A DNA stretch of 64,000 bases from Perilla frutescens (GCA_026008535.1 BRKX01000001.1:41883317-41947316), one strand, 5' to 3'. Shown: positions 12,281 through 24,551, counted from the stretch's first letter. The notes: generated from the sequence alone by a model not told the origin. Translations and numbers: made by a program.

Positions 12281-13804
12281 AACGTAAAACCCCACCTTGA
12301 CCTTGACTTTGATATTAACCGATTAAGTCATGTGTGCCTTGTCTATAAGTTAATTATCTTAAAATTATTATATGAACAACATGATAAAAATCAATGCATG
12401 AGACTAAACCATTAAAGCATGCTTAATTACTACTAATTATTTAATCTAGTATTTAAGTGAAGTACAATACATGCCTTTGAATCAATTAATGCATGACCCA
12501 TATTATTCTAATTAAATGCTAAGCAATCTACGTGAATATGTATGTATGTATATATAATATGATATGGTTAATATATTAATACATAAAAAATTATTGTGCT
12601 ATTTAAACTACTAGATGCATGAATGCACATATAAATAAATTATATATTATAAACTTAACCAATATACATGTTATAATAATGCATGATATATAATCCTAAC
12701 CCCCACTCTCTCGGCCCATACTTTTCCATCAACTAATTTTGCCAAGGCCCAATCAATAATTAATGACACTTAGGCCCACCTGCAACAAAATAAATTAGAT
12801 AAAAAAATACAAAAATAACTAAACACAACTTCTCTCTATCTGTTGTTTACATAACCAACAACGACCATATATCTTTGCCATTCTTTTCACCTATTCACGG
12901 CAACAGCCGTTTCACAGTTCACCATTTCTTCATCTTTCCATATGTTCTTTCTTCTGTCGAACAACGAGGCTATCATTATATCGCCACCTTGCCATCTACA
13001 CCATCCATAGAAGACCCCCTGTTGTCGACGTCGAGCTCTGCTACACAGAATAGCTGCAACAACCTCCGCTTCACAGTTCACCGCCGCCAAAACCGACCAC
13101 GAACTGCCGTCGCAATCGCCACCACAACACAACCATCTCCTTTGATCTTATCCTATACCAATCCCTTCCCCACAACTATGAAATGTGATGCATGTGATGC
13201 AAATGAGAAATGAAAATAAAAAACCGAAGTAGAAGAGATCTCCATACCGTGAACAAAACTAGAAAACTTGAAGAAAAAAAAACTCAAACTTGTGGTTTAC
13301 GTCAATTTATACAGATGGTGAGATTGTCTATTTATACTAGTAGATTAGGGTTTAGGCTTGGGTTCATAGCTATCCCTAACCACTTGATAAGATTGAGAAA
13401 ATGATAAGTGTTTGGAAGATTAGAGATATACAAGTTATCTTTACAAACTGCCGAGAGAAAGAAGAGGAGGAGAATATTTTTGAATTTGGGCTTCATAACA
13501 ATGGGTCTTGAAATTTGGGCTAGAAACACTTAGCTAAAAAGAGAATAAAATGTAACCTACTAGGCACCCAATTAAAATTAAATGCATGCTCATGGTATGA
13601 AATAAATTATATATCATACAATATAATTAATTCATGCTGTATATGATTCAATTCAACAAAATACATCTTGTAAGCTTAATTATTTATTAAACCTACTGAG
13701 GCGCGACTTATTAGACTTAAGCAATTAATATCACACATAAGAATAAATAAAATATTTTTCAAAAAATGTAGCAATTTAAATATTAGAAAAATCGGGTCAC
13801 TACA

Positions 13805-15170
13805 CTATAGTTGTCCAATCCTTGTAAAAATGATCATGTCATCACTTCTTAAAAAATTTAAAAACTTTACGCGATCATAACTTGGTCATTTCTAATTGGA
13901 TTTATGCAAATAATATAAAAAAAATTAAAGCTCTTTTCATATTATTTTATTAAATTTCAGTGATGGATATGTTTAATATTCAAATAATTATGGGCGAAAA
14001 ATACAAAAGATACATTTTTGCACGTATCCCGAGTGAATATGCTTTCGTTAGATTTTAATAATACTTCGCCAACATTATGATAACATATGCTAATAAAGTA
14101 TTTGTTATATACTAACATGTTGTATCCACTGTGCTACGGGAGCATTATCATAATGTTAGCGTAGTACACGTACTTATATTGTTATTATGGTTTAATTTAT
14201 TATGTTTCAATTAGGGTTTATTATATCCAATTGAGGTTTATGATTTAATTTGTATTTTTTAGTTATTAATTGCTTATTTTTTTCCATCCAATTGAGATTT
14301 ATGGTTTAATTTTTATTTTTTAGTTATTAATTGCTTATTATGGTTTATTTCATCAAATTATAATTTAGTAATTATGGTTTATTCCATCTAATTATGATTT
14401 ATACCTCATGCAGATGAAGTAATGTAATATATATGCTAACATAGTTTATCAGTAATGATGACAAAACAATATCATAATGTTAATGTGGTACATTTATATT
14501 ATTTTTATGGTTTGTTCCATGCAATTAGAATTTATAATTATATTTAGAATTTAATTCCATTTGTTAAAGATCATATATTGGAGATAATTACATCCGAATT
14601 ATTGTTTATTCCATTCAGTTAGCATTTATAATTAATCTAGAATTTAAACTTTCGTTAGCAATGTGAGAGAATTTTCATTAGCATTACAATAATACTTCGT
14701 TAACGTGACTGTAATGCTTCATTAGCATTACAATCATGTCATCAACTACTCAACATCTTTTTTATAAGTATTACCGAATTACGTTAATACACCCATTCCG
14801 AAAACTAATAAAATATTACATAATTGTCACCATCCCTTTTAAACAAATTAAATTCGAGCATTTAATTTTTGTAGATTGTATGGTATAAATGAGATACTAA
14901 TTCTCAATTACACTAGAATTGAATTACTCTATAACCAACTACACACACCCCAAACGTAACTAAAGTATGCTGATGGCCCCAACTCAATCCTAAAATAGTG
15001 TCGAAATTATTTTCTATGACTACACTACCAACTCACACTATTCATAATCAAACTATTTGATGGAGATAAAGTAGACAATGATGCGCCCTCGAATCGTTTT
15101 GTGGAAAAGAATGATGGAGACAAATACATTTAACATATTTATTAGTCTTTTATTTGATTTGTATATGTTA

Positions 15171-15212
<42 letters not shown>

Positions 15213-15879
15213 TAGTTTTAATCCATACTTATATATTATAAAAAGTTATGTTATTATCTTTTCTAGTTTGCAAGTTTTTGTTAAGTTATATTTTTTCAAA
15301 GTTATATATATATATATTAGGATTATGATTTCCTTTCTAGGTTTTTAATTGTTCTCAAAGCTTATGAAAAGCTTGTTATGTATTTCATCAAGGGTGATTG
15401 GATTTTAAATTAAGATTTAAGGGTTTCCCTAATTATTCAATACAAATTTAAGATTTTCGAATTCTTAAATTATATTTGTATGTAGTTATATTAAATTATA
15501 ATTTCTGTCTGCATCACTTTTCCCAACGAGAGAACCATTCCTCTATTTCCACTTGTGGTAGGCTATTTGTCTGTCTAGTTTGGACCAAGGGTACAGACGA
15601 TACAATTGATAAAAGAAAATTAATTTTCTCACCAAAAATTTAAAAAGAAAAGAAAAGAATTTTAACTTATGTTTATAAATGAATATTTCCTTCAAACGTG
15701 GCTAAAATGAAGTTCCCCACATAAAAGAATAAGTGGCAGCAATGGTTTGCTTAAAATTACACTTGCTTATTGTAATTTGTAAAGATATACATGAAATCAT
15801 TGTTTTTATATATGGGGAACAAATGAAGCATGGAACCGTGACCGTACAAATTTAAGCTAGATAATTTATCTATATAGAT
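13805..15879. other. AT-rich spacer
   Basis: No gene or complete mobile element seen. Phrases such as attatggtttattccat recur at 14180-14640 and resemble the palindromic AT-rich repeat family found elsewhere in the window. A perfect (ATT)n microsatellite is at about 15171-15213. Runs with cttcgttagcattacaat repeat loosely near 14650-14740. Confidence 0.4.
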
Positions 15880-16290
15880 CTTGAAAGATAGATATATCGA
15901 TTCAAGGCTTAAAAATCTAAAAAAACTATTAATTAAGGTTTTATGATTTAACAATGTTAAAACTCCATCTAAAAGAAGTTGGTGTAGCTATTAAATATTC
16001 ATGGCATGTTCACACATAATATTCTTTACAATTAAATTAAATATGAACTTACACATAACTACATTAATTAATTAAATTAAGCAAAAAAAAGTTCAATTTT
16101 TCTCCTTAATTTAATTAATTAATGTAAATTTGTATAAGTTTGTGGTTAAATTAATTGTAAAGAACATTATGTGTGAAGAAGATTTTGTTAGATGAAGTTT
16201 TAACTGTGTTAAATATTGGAGCATTGATAGTTTTAGATCTTTCAAGTCTTGAATTGATATAATCCTTCTTTCAGAATCTATATCGATAGA
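15880..16290. repeat. Fold-back repeat with arms of about 150 bp
   Basis: Left arm about 15880-16040 and right arm about 16135-16290 are imperfect reverse complements. For example, cacataatattctttacaa on the left pairs with ttgtaaagaacattatgtg on the right, and ttaaaactccatctaa with ttagatgaagttttaa. The centre (about 16040-16130) is itself AT-palindromic. Probably a MITE; no target duplication recognised. Confidence 0.7.
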
Positions 16291-16314
16291 TAACCATCTT
16301 TCGAATTTTGGATT

Positions 16315-16318
16315 GATA

Positions 16319-16379
<61 letters not shown>
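16315..16379. repeat. (ATT)n microsatellite
   Basis: About 21 perfect ATT units. The poly-isoleucine ORF on minus here is an artefact of it. Confidence 0.95.
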
Positions 16380-16429
16380 GTTGATTTTTTTTTGCCAAAG
16401 ATAAGCAATGCATGTAATTTCCAGGTCAA

Positions 16430-16740
16430 TTGTGTCAAATTTTATGTTGCACATTTTTGCATTTCACTATTGTTCAATGTCAAATTTAAAATTTTAATAA
16501 TATTTAGCATAAAATAAAAATTAATTATAACATAAATAAGGATAGTCAATATTTATAAACAACAAAATGAATTAAAATAAATTATAAAATAAAATTATGA
16601 AATAATCAACCAAAATAATGAATTATTAATTTAAAATTGAAAATTAAATACTAAAAAAAATTATAAACCGTAATTGAATGGGATGAATCCTAATTAATAA
16701 TTGCAAAATTAAACTAAAGTACAAAAAAAAAGTGTGATAC
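16430..16740. repeat. Palindromic AT-rich dispersed repeat, copy 1
   Basis: Shares ordered phrases with 41180-41530: aataatatttagcataaaa, aaataaggatagtcaatat, then a central ctaattgggtgg-like core (here gtaattgaatgg) and ctaattaataattgcaaaat. Copies are also recognised at 30170-30390, 34790-35240, 35285-35440 and 37800-38110. Confidence 0.6.
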
Positions 16741-17004
16741 GAAGTGAAATACAAAAAGTGCAACATCAAATCTGATGGGCTACTACATGGTTCTAAAAAT
16801 CCTGTCAACCGGAGGTTGAAAACTAGTGACAATGGCCATGGCTTGAGAAAAAAATAAAAAAAAAAAAAATGGAGAAAGTAGCTAGTTCTTCCTCCAAAAA
16901 TCAACAAAAATTCTCAAACCACCATTTTCCCAATGCAAGAAGCAACATAGATCTAAACTTATTATTTCTAACTAATTAGGTTTAATTTATTTCATTCTAA
17001 TTAA

Positions 17005-20000
17005 CTAGCTAGTGATATGTATATCTAGCAAAAGCTCATTCAACAGGGAAACAAAGACCTCATTTTCCAACTCCAAAACCACCTCCTCATTTTGTTCATC
17101 TAAACTTCTCCACTCTCCACCTCTTTCCATGTCTTCAACATAAGCTTTCCTGTTCTTCTCCACCTCCCATTCCATAAACATCCCACGAGGCATCACCCCG
17201 TTTATCCAGTCTTCAGCTATCTCCACTAGCTCATCATGTTGTTTTTCAGGTGTCGTGCAGCGTTCTTGCTCACTGCCTATTCTCTCTCTGAAGAAATCTA
17301 GCAGCAACCTCTCTGCCTTGATTAGGTTGAGGCCATAACATGGCATGCTGCCTTTCATTTGATCAAGCAGTTTCAATGCCTCTTCCTCTTCCCGTTCTTC
17401 CTCTTCATCGTCTAGAGAGGTAGAGGAATGTGGGGAAGATTCATCATCAGAGTCCGCGGGTTGTGATGCAAATCGACCTGTTAGGTTCACTGGCTCGAGC
17501 TTAGCTAATCCCTCGAACCTTTGAATCTTCTTCAGGAGTTTCTTCCTAGTTCCTACATATCATACGTATTATCCAAAATTCTTACTAATTAGATCCATAT
17601 TATCCTAACATATATCATACGTATTTATTAATTTTGACCCGTGAGACAGTTGAAGAGGAAGGCGAAGTACTGACCTTCCATACGAGCGAGTCTATGCTGA
17701 AAAGGCGAAGACACCTCGTCATCTTCGTCGTCCTCAAATGGACAGTCCAGCACAGACACCGGACTGAACTGCTCCTTCTCTTGATCACTTGACCATTGCT
17801 TCTGTTAGGTTCATTCACACATCAAAATTTCACACTAAATACCAAACACACACACACACACACACATTCATTTGTTCCAATGAGAAAAAGTAGTCCGATT
17901 AATTTGTTCATGCCATTAAACTGCATTTCTCCTAGATTAATAACTGATGGAAAATAATTAGTAAAAATTATAAATTTCTGAAATTAACTCGATTCCCTAC
18001 TGAAAACGCAACAGAATTTGCTCGACCTCACATTAAATATTGATGGGGATGAGACAAAAATTATATGAGAGCAATTCCCATGTTAATCAGTTACAATGTA
18101 TGGTCCAAACCAACATTGAGGGAGTTGAGTTGGACCCCAGAAAAAAGTTTGTTATAATTGAAAGAAATGTTTCGTTTCCACATCAATATAAATGAAAAGC
18201 TGATCAACTATCATAATTGGTTTGCCAATAATTCACATCTGAAAATTATATGCCACAAAAATATATATTTATTTCTCATCTATTTTTTTCTATGTGCTTG
18301 TAGGGGCCTCCCCCTACTCTGCGACGCTTAACAAGTGCATATACATCATAAAATATAACACCTACCGTTGGAATATAAGATGAAATTAAAATGATTGGAA
18401 CCAAATTAAAACAGTACTGTCAAAAACAATCTTTTGTTTACACGCTCTTGATCAAAATCACAAGCGCTTTAATTTCTTCTCAAAATTCATTGTATTTTGT
18501 GTAGTATAATTTCATGATAAGAGTTTTAAGTTTTCCCAAAACCATTGTTTTAATATCTAGTGTTATCTGCGAATAAATATATTAGATAGATCTATTAGGC
18601 TATAGCTAGCTATTAGCCTTAGCCTATACATTTCATACCGTCAAATCTTTCACTGCTCTCCATGAATAAAAATAAAAAGAGACTATTGTGTCACATTATT
18701 AAATCCACTATTTTATAATGTTCTAATTGGGTAGACCTGTAAAGTTAAATTAAATTACAAAAAAATTAAAAATAAAAAAAAAAAGTGGAAGAAAAACTAA
18801 CAAATTCAAAGTGGAATATGAAAAATGGATTAATTACAGCCAGGAGGATCAAATGTGTTTGGATGGAATGTGTCTAAATCAACCACACCAAGATAAATGG
18901 TTGTGACATATATACTTATTTTAATTCTCATGTAGTTTAATATATATATATATATATATGTTATACTTATATATTTTCCTACCAAATAAAAAAAGGGTTA
19001 TATCAGCCTATCATAAAATTTGGCCCATTTAAGGGAATAGTAGATATGTATAGGCAAGCAATGCCGAATTATTTAAACCAAATTCTCGGCATATAGCATC
19101 TTTATAATTTAATGTTAGCATGTCATAAAAAAAGAAATTTTGTACATCGTGTGCAGTAGCCACATAATTTACGTACCCAAATTACTCAAATTACAATAGA
19201 CAAGTCCTATATACGACATTAATTCCATATAGAAAATGTTGGTGGGAAATGAAGTTTGTTACCTTTGGTATAATCTTTACCTACCCCACTTGTTAGAATA
19301 CCTCAAAAGGCAGATAAATTTAATTTGTTGTTCTTGTTTAATGATTCAATGTTTTCATAATAAGTTTTGCCGTCCTTGTTCAATTATTCAAGATGCTTCT
19401 TTTTTTCTAAAAAAAAACTTGTGGCGATTGAAAAATATTATCACTATAGGACTATGACCCCTTTAAGAAATAAATAATACCTATGAAGTTTAAGATTCTC
19501 AAAATTAATTATGTAACGGCCAAAGTCCAAATTAATTACATTTGTTTATTTTGTCATTTTTCTTAAGAAATTAAAATAGTAAAGACAAAGACATAAGGGT
19601 ATAACTAACCTGGTTAATTTGATTATTAAATTTTGACTGACAGGTCATATATAAAACACACAACATATATAAAATACATCATTGGAATATTATAATAAAA
19701 TTTAAATATTAAAACATATTTGATGTAACATCATAGTTATTATAGATTCAACTCTACTCTATCTTTCCCTAGACATAAACCGCACGTGTTCCTCCAGCTG
19801 TTTTCACTCCACCTTCACCGCTGTCAAACGTCACCGTTATCGAAATTTCTAATAATTTTTTAACCATTTCAAATTTCCATTTTTTTAACTCTGTTCTTGA
19901 ATTCAAAATTTAGGGGTAACTTTCCAATTATATTACCTATCTACTAATGGTAAAGATTTAAATAAATGAATGAAAAATCCAATCCCATCATTTATTAGAA

Positions 20001-21042
20001 AAGCGAGCACTAACTAAAGTCAAGTTAGGCCAACCAAAAATGCTAACTCCATTAATCACAAATTAATTTCTTGATAGAAAAAATGCAATTTAATTAATTA
20101 TATACTCTATTTTTTTAACCATTTCAGATTTCCATTTTTTAACTCTTTTCTTGAATTCAAATTTTAGGGCTAACTTTCGAATTAAATTATGTACCTTGCT
20201 ATCTACTAACGGTAAAGATTAAAATGAATCATGTAAAATCCAATCCCATCACTTATTAGAAAAGCATGCAATAAATTCAAGTTAGGTCAACCAATTTGCT
20301 TAACTCCATTAACCAGAAATTAATATCTTATCAAAAATAAAAAAATGCAATTTAAATAATTTACCTTAGTTTCGGTAGAAGAAGAGTTGGTATCTGAGCT
20401 TCCATCACTGCTGGTAGTGGTAGTTGACTCCATTGAAACGTCGTCGTTTGTTACACCCACTCCGTCGCTAACTTCTTCTTTCCCTGGCTTGACGACGACG
20501 ACGACGACGTCTGTTTTGCTCCCGTCGGGTAAATTTAAATTTCCCACCGAAGAAGATTTACCGCCGTCCGACACGGTGAAACCGCTACCCAACCAACGGC
20601 AACTTTCGCGATCATCCGACGGCTGGGGTTCCTCCTTCAGCAGCTGATCGAACGATTTCCACCGCTCGATCTCTTTCTTCTCTGGCTTCCTCTTCCAGAA
20701 GCTTCCTTTCTTAAATATTCTCTTCGAGAAGCTCCGAGGCAGAAACGAGTTGAAATTTGACTTCTTCTTTTCCGTCGACTTGGCCGCGCCGAACGGGAGG
20801 CGTTTCACGGCGGTGATGAGCGCTGAGAGGGCGGATTTCGACGGCGGTCTATTGAAATTCACGTATGCTTTCTGCTTCTGCTGCGGCTTGGTGTTGAATC
20901 TGACGGTGGTGCAGCATTGCCTCCTGGGGAATGATTTGAAGCCGTTGGATGAGCATGAGCTCATGTCATCCAATAGATGATCTTTCAGCAGCAAGGGTTT
21001 GGGCGATGCCCTAATTGGTTTGATCAATCTCGAAGAATCCAT
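17005..21042 (-). CDS. TRM-like (TON1-recruiting motif) protein, DUF4378-type C terminus, 450 aa, 3 exons
   Basis: I join exon 1 21042-20365, exon 2 17801-17675 and exon 3 17552-17005. Both introns are GT-AG and the phases agree (0, then 1), giving 1353 nt. Residues 17-43 hold the conserved LLLKDHLLDD and NGFKSFPRRQC blocks. Exon 2 carries FSPVSVLDCPF (238-248), an acidic run and SPFQHRLARMEG leading into TRKKLLKKIQRFE across the second junction. Exon 3 has an acidic low-complexity tract, then a helical C terminus with LKLLDQMKGSMPCY, AEDWINGVMP and ENEVFVSLLNELLLDI, as in DUF4378. From memory this order fits the TRM27/TRM28-like branch. TRM proteins bring TON1 and PP2A to cortical microtubules and the preprophase band; that role here is inference. 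Start chosen as the first ATG of the long frame, upstream of the conserved block. Intron 1 (20364-17802, 2563 bp) is unusually long. Confidence 0.85.
19850..20360. repeat. Tandem duplication of about 255 bp in intron 1, next to the 5' splice site
   Basis: taaccatttcaaatttcc (19861) and taaccatttcagatttcc (20116) start two parallel copies with offset 255. Both contain tctactaa(t/c)ggtaaagatt, aatccaatcccatca and caagttaggtcaacca, and end gcaatttaa. The distal end of copy 2 abuts the exon 1 donor (20364); copy 1 has lost the donor bases. Confidence 0.9.
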
Positions 21043-21323
21043 GGCACGGATTAAACTAGCACAGTTTCCTTAAAACAGATTCGCTGGGTTTGTGGTTGAA
21101 GATTAGCTGTATATTTCTATTTGAAACGAAGCAGAAGCAAGGAAATGAATGCTGAAAAAGGTGTGATATAATCTTTCAGAATGAAGAAGAGAAATCAGGA
21201 ATGCATTGATTAAAAGTTGGCGTTTAAATGGTATGAATGAATGCTCGACATCTGTAGTACGAAGTGTTGAGCAGGGAAATGAAGCAGTCGGTGGAGCCAG
21301 CTTCAGTTATTATTATCTATGAT

Positions 21324-21363
<40 letters not shown>

Positions 21364-21600
21364 GAGAATGGATCAATAGGTTAATAGGGTCCCTTTTAAA
21401 GATGAAGTAGTGAGAAAGTCAGAGGCAGCTTCTCATGGTGAAGATCTCTAGGTTAATACAAAATAATAACAGTAAGTTCAAGAATTGAGCACAAAATTTG
21501 CAGAGAGAGAGAGAGAGAGAGAGTGATCTAGAGAGAGAAGAGAGAAGAGAAGAAGAAGCATGGATGCTTCTTTGCAGTGATTTTTTGAATCTCAAGTATG
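21043..21600 (-). promoter_or_regulatory. 5' UTR/promoter region of the TRM-like gene with (CT)n tracts
   Basis: Upstream of the ATG at 21042, two perfect (GA)n tracts (21329-21358 and about 21502-21522) read as (CT)n on the gene strand. Such tracts are frequent in plant 5' leaders and GAGA-type promoters. No convincing TATA box was found; ttaaaaggg near 21400 (minus) is only a weak candidate. Confidence 0.4.
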
Positions 21601-21991
21601 ATTAAAAAAATGGATTTGAATTTGTCTGGATTTGCGGTTTTTTGTTTGTATTGATTAATTAAGATAGTTGAGATTACTTAATTAACTGAGATTAAAGTAA
21701 AGCTGGCGATTTAATATTGAGAAATGGTACGTGTGGTGTGTGATTTAGATGCAAATCTCAGCTGTTAGACTGATTTAGTGACCAGAAATTGACCTTCTTC
21801 CTTATTTTATTTATTCATCTTTACATCACATTTAATTGTCACGCGCCTTATGTTTCACACACCATCCCACATGGAAAATATATATACTTTTTCTCTTTTT
21901 TTTTTTTTCCTTTTTCTTTCTGATTGAATAGTTCTGGAAATTTCACAGAAAGTTCACCACTGATTATGTAAGTTGAGTTTGTTAAATATAG
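21601..21991. other. Spacer upstream of the TRM-like gene
   Basis: No feature beyond a poly-T run near 21898-21910. It ends at the palindromic MITE that hosts the Pack-MULE. Confidence 0.4.
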
Positions 21992-22007
21992 CTGTAAATT
22001 ACACTTT

Positions 22008-23222
22008 GGCTTAATTGCCAAAAAATGCACCACCTTTCAATGAATTTGTAAATTAGACACCACTTTTCAATAAAGACACGACCTTTAATTTTGTAGCAAA
22101 ATAGACACCCCCTTTCTTTTCCGGCCACCGGTAAAATGACGTGGCTTTATTTATTTTCAACGTGGACTATGATTCCTACGTGTACTTGCCACGTCAATAT
22201 TTATTTTGTAGTTAATTGCCAAAAAATGCACCACCTTTCAACGAACTTGCAAATTAGACACCACTTTTTAAAACGTTTCAATAATGACATAATCTTTCAT
22301 TTTGTAGCAAAATAGACACCCCTGATTTTTCACGAGACATGGCTGCAATTTAGGGTATTGGCATGCTGATGTACAAAAAGCCAATGACAAATTAAATTCC
22401 ATCAAGTCAAATTACAGTATATTTTACGCAAGATCGAATTAATTGGAGACATTCAGAATTGGAGACATTCGTTCACTCGAATTAATTGGAGTGAACGAGT
22501 GTTGTTCGTGTTGGCGAGCTTCTGCGTCTGCGAGATTCAACACGTGCAATTCTGTTTGAACCATTTTGCAGCAAATGTGTATGTTGGGGCGCCACAGGGG
22601 AATGACTGGTTTGAAAAATAGACGAGTGGAACTATTGATATCGCGTGTCGCCTAAAATGGACTGGTTTTTCGGAGGGTTGCAGTTTCAGCTGGAACACGA
22701 TATGTTTCCGAGGTTGCCTAGGTGCAATTTGAGGAAGATTCTAATTACTCTAATTCAAGCAATTCTAAATGTCTCCAATTAATTCGATCTTACATAAAAT
22801 CTACTGTAATTTGACTTGATGGAATTTAATTTGTCATGGGCTTTTTGTACATCAGCATGCCAATACTCTAAATTACAGCCATGTCTCGTGAAAAATCAGG
22901 GGTGTCTATTTTGCTACAAAATGAAAGGTTGTGTCATTATTGAAACGTTTTAAAAAGTGGTGTCTAATTTGCAAATTCGTTGAAATGTGGTGCATTTTTT
23001 GACAATTAACTACAAAATAAATATTGACGTGGCAAGTACACGTATGAATCATAGTCCATATTGGAAATAAATAGAGCCACGTCATTTTACCGGTGGCCGG
23101 AAAAGAAAGGGGATGTCTATTTTGCTACAAAATGAAAGGTCGTGTCTTTATTGAAACGTTTAAAAAGTGGTGTCTAATTTGCAAATTTCTTGAAAGGTGG
23201 TGCATTTTTTGGCAATTAACCC
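22008..23222. mobile_element. Pack-MULE (non-autonomous Mutator-like element), 9-bp target duplication
   Basis: Inverted arms of about 450 bp: the left starts GGCTTAATTGCC and the right ends GGCAATTAACCC; both continue with aaaaaatgcaccacc or its complement. The target duplication TTACACTTT is perfect (21999-22007 and 23223-23231), the length expected for Mutator. Inside each arm the same tgcaccacctttca block occurs twice. The central 250 bp has a higher GC content and encodes a fragment of a host desaturase gene. No transposase is present, so movement would rely on a MURA supplied elsewhere. Confidence 0.93.
22493..22740 (+). pseudogene. Captured fragment of a sphingolipid delta-8 desaturase (cytochrome b5-fusion, front-end type)
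   Basis: Frame 22493-22618 reads ERVLFVLASF, then IQHVQFCLNHFAANVYVG, GNDWFEK, then a TAG at 22619. A second frame from 22657 continues MDWFFGGLQFQLEH and FPRLPRCNLRKI. This is the C-terminal region of plant sphingolipid long-chain-base delta-8 desaturases, which act in the ER membrane. The third histidine box, normally QxxHH, is QLEHD here, so one metal ligand is lost. Stop, frameshift and loss of the rest of the gene show a dead fragment. The identification rests on recalled family sequence. The fragment fills almost all of the space between the MULE arms. Confidence 0.88.
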
Positions 23223-23580
23223 TTACACTTTTGATACTTACATTTTAAATATTTTTTTTCAAAAATAGCTATTTTTTCAAAATTAATAAAATAGTACTCA
23301 TGTTCTTTTAAAAAAATTAATTCTAACACTTGATCAATTTTTCAGTCTGAAAATTTTATATAATTGATTGTATTTTAATATTTTATTTCTCTGGCCTCAT
23401 AAAAAAGTAATCAAATCAAGAAAATTTGAAATATAATCAATTGTGTAAGATTTTTAAGCCGTAAAATTGATCAAGTGTTATATTTGTAAAATTTTTGAAC
23501 AAGTGGATATTGTTTTGTTAATTTTGAAAAGTGAGTTAGTTTTTGAAAATAACCCAAAATGTAGAAATCAAAGTGTAATT

Positions 23581-24225
23581 GGCTCAATTATTCCAAATAC
23601 TATAATATCTTTGAGCTGGACCGGACGGGGCCAGTCCAACAAACTTATAAAAAGAACTAACACGTATTGTGTTTTATAATTAATTTTTCGAATTAAATGT
23701 TAACTCTAATTGAGATTAATCAACTCAAATTAAAAATAATAAACTCTACTTGAGATGTATTAAATCATAATTGAGATATAATTAATATATAAACTCTTAA
23801 GAAAAGTAGCTTGGGTGATTTTTTTTAAAATTACGAGTGTACGCTATTTTAGTAATATGAGTGATAATTTTTCAGGTAATCTTTTTTGCCTTTCTCAGAA
23901 TTAGTTGGGCAGTGCGGGACGGTTCAACTAGTGACTTTTCTACCCATCCTACATAAAGGGATTAATCATGCGGGTGCATGAAAGTTTTTTGCCAATATCT
24001 TTTTATTTAAGAAAATGTAAGACTCAGTCCAGCTAGATGATGATGATGATTAATTGTGATCATGTTGGATTGAGAAATGGTTCGGCATATAATTGTATAA
24101 ATATATATTGTACACTAGTATATATAGCATTAATATGTCTAAAGAGTCTTTGATTTGATTTCAGGTAAAAAAAAAGGTTGGTAAGAAAAAAATATATATA
24201 ACAAAATGAAGGAAATTAATTATTG
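23581..24225. other. Spacer between two mobile elements
   Basis: No gene seen. A short GC-rich patch, gctggaccggacggggccag (23617-23636), and aactctaattgagat-type phrases repeat loosely between 23700 and 23790. Confidence 0.35.
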
Positions 24226-24350
24226 GGTTAAAAGTATATATGGGCAATTTTAAATAAAAATTGAGGTGGTTGGGCAAGTTTTAAAACATATGAGTTATTT
24301 GGGCAATATGTACTTATTTTACGACACGCCCCTTGTATTGGGTCCATAAA
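24226..24350. repeat. Left terminal region of MULE copy 1
   Basis: Contains gttttaaaacatatgagtta, then gggcaatatgtac. This parallels the copy 2 left end (cttttaaaacatagtagttt, gacaatttgtac). Imperfect, so the exact terminus is unsure. Confidence 0.5.
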
Positions 24351-24472
24351 ATCTAAAAAGCTATGACACATTTGTACTTCATCTGCAAAAGGAAATAAGT
24401 TCACGTGTATATCTATAACTGCTCTGCAAAACGGAATAAATTCAACATGCAGATGATGAAAAGGATTACGGT

Positions 24473-24520
24473 TTGAAAAACATAAATACTCAACTACCTA
24501 CTCTCCCTCCCTCCCTCCCC

Positions 24521-24551
<31 letters not shown>

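Larger units (their letters stand above)
10783..13804 (-). mobile_element. Non-autonomous LTR retrotransposon, minus strand, 3' LTR truncated
   Basis: On minus: a 2079-bp 5' LTR (13804-11726) starting TGTAGTGACC and ending GACGTTACA; a primer-binding site (11722-11711); an internal region of about 0.8 kb; a polypurine tract aatagggaagga (10920-10909); then the first 126 bp of the 3' LTR (10908-10783), nearly identical to 13804-13679. The sequence before the polypurine tract (ttcgaggatgaattt) is typical of chromovirus-type Ty3/gypsy ends. The only internal frame is an 80-residue basic peptide (11346-11104) of unknown identity. No gag-pol is present, so movement would need an autonomous partner. 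The 3' LTR stops inside the dispersed repeat at 10783. Confidence 0.85.
11726..13804 (-). repeat. 5' LTR (2079 bp) of the minus-strand element
   Basis: Bounded by TG...CA ends next to the primer-binding site. It contains the tandem repeats at 12052-12151 and 12153-12280. A C-rich stretch near 12875-13213 gives an ORF that looks fortuitous: low complexity, no recognisable domain, wholly inside the LTR. Confidence 0.8.
21992..23580. mobile_element. Palindromic MITE split by the Pack-MULE
   Basis: Left stub gtaaattacacttt (21994-22007) and the right part 23223-23580 join into an element that starts gtaaattacacttttgatac and ends atcaaagtgtaatt. Its arms (tgatcaatttttcagtctga / aagccgtaaaattgatcaag) are reverse complements. 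It belongs to the same family as the intact copy at 48404-48734. Confidence 0.75.

Noticed and set aside
12875..13213. 112-residue ORF on +
   Set aside because: Lies inside the 5' LTR, low complexity, no domain, on the strand opposite to the element.
16111..16413. 100-residue ORF with poly-Ile
   Set aside because: Generated by the (ATT)n microsatellite.
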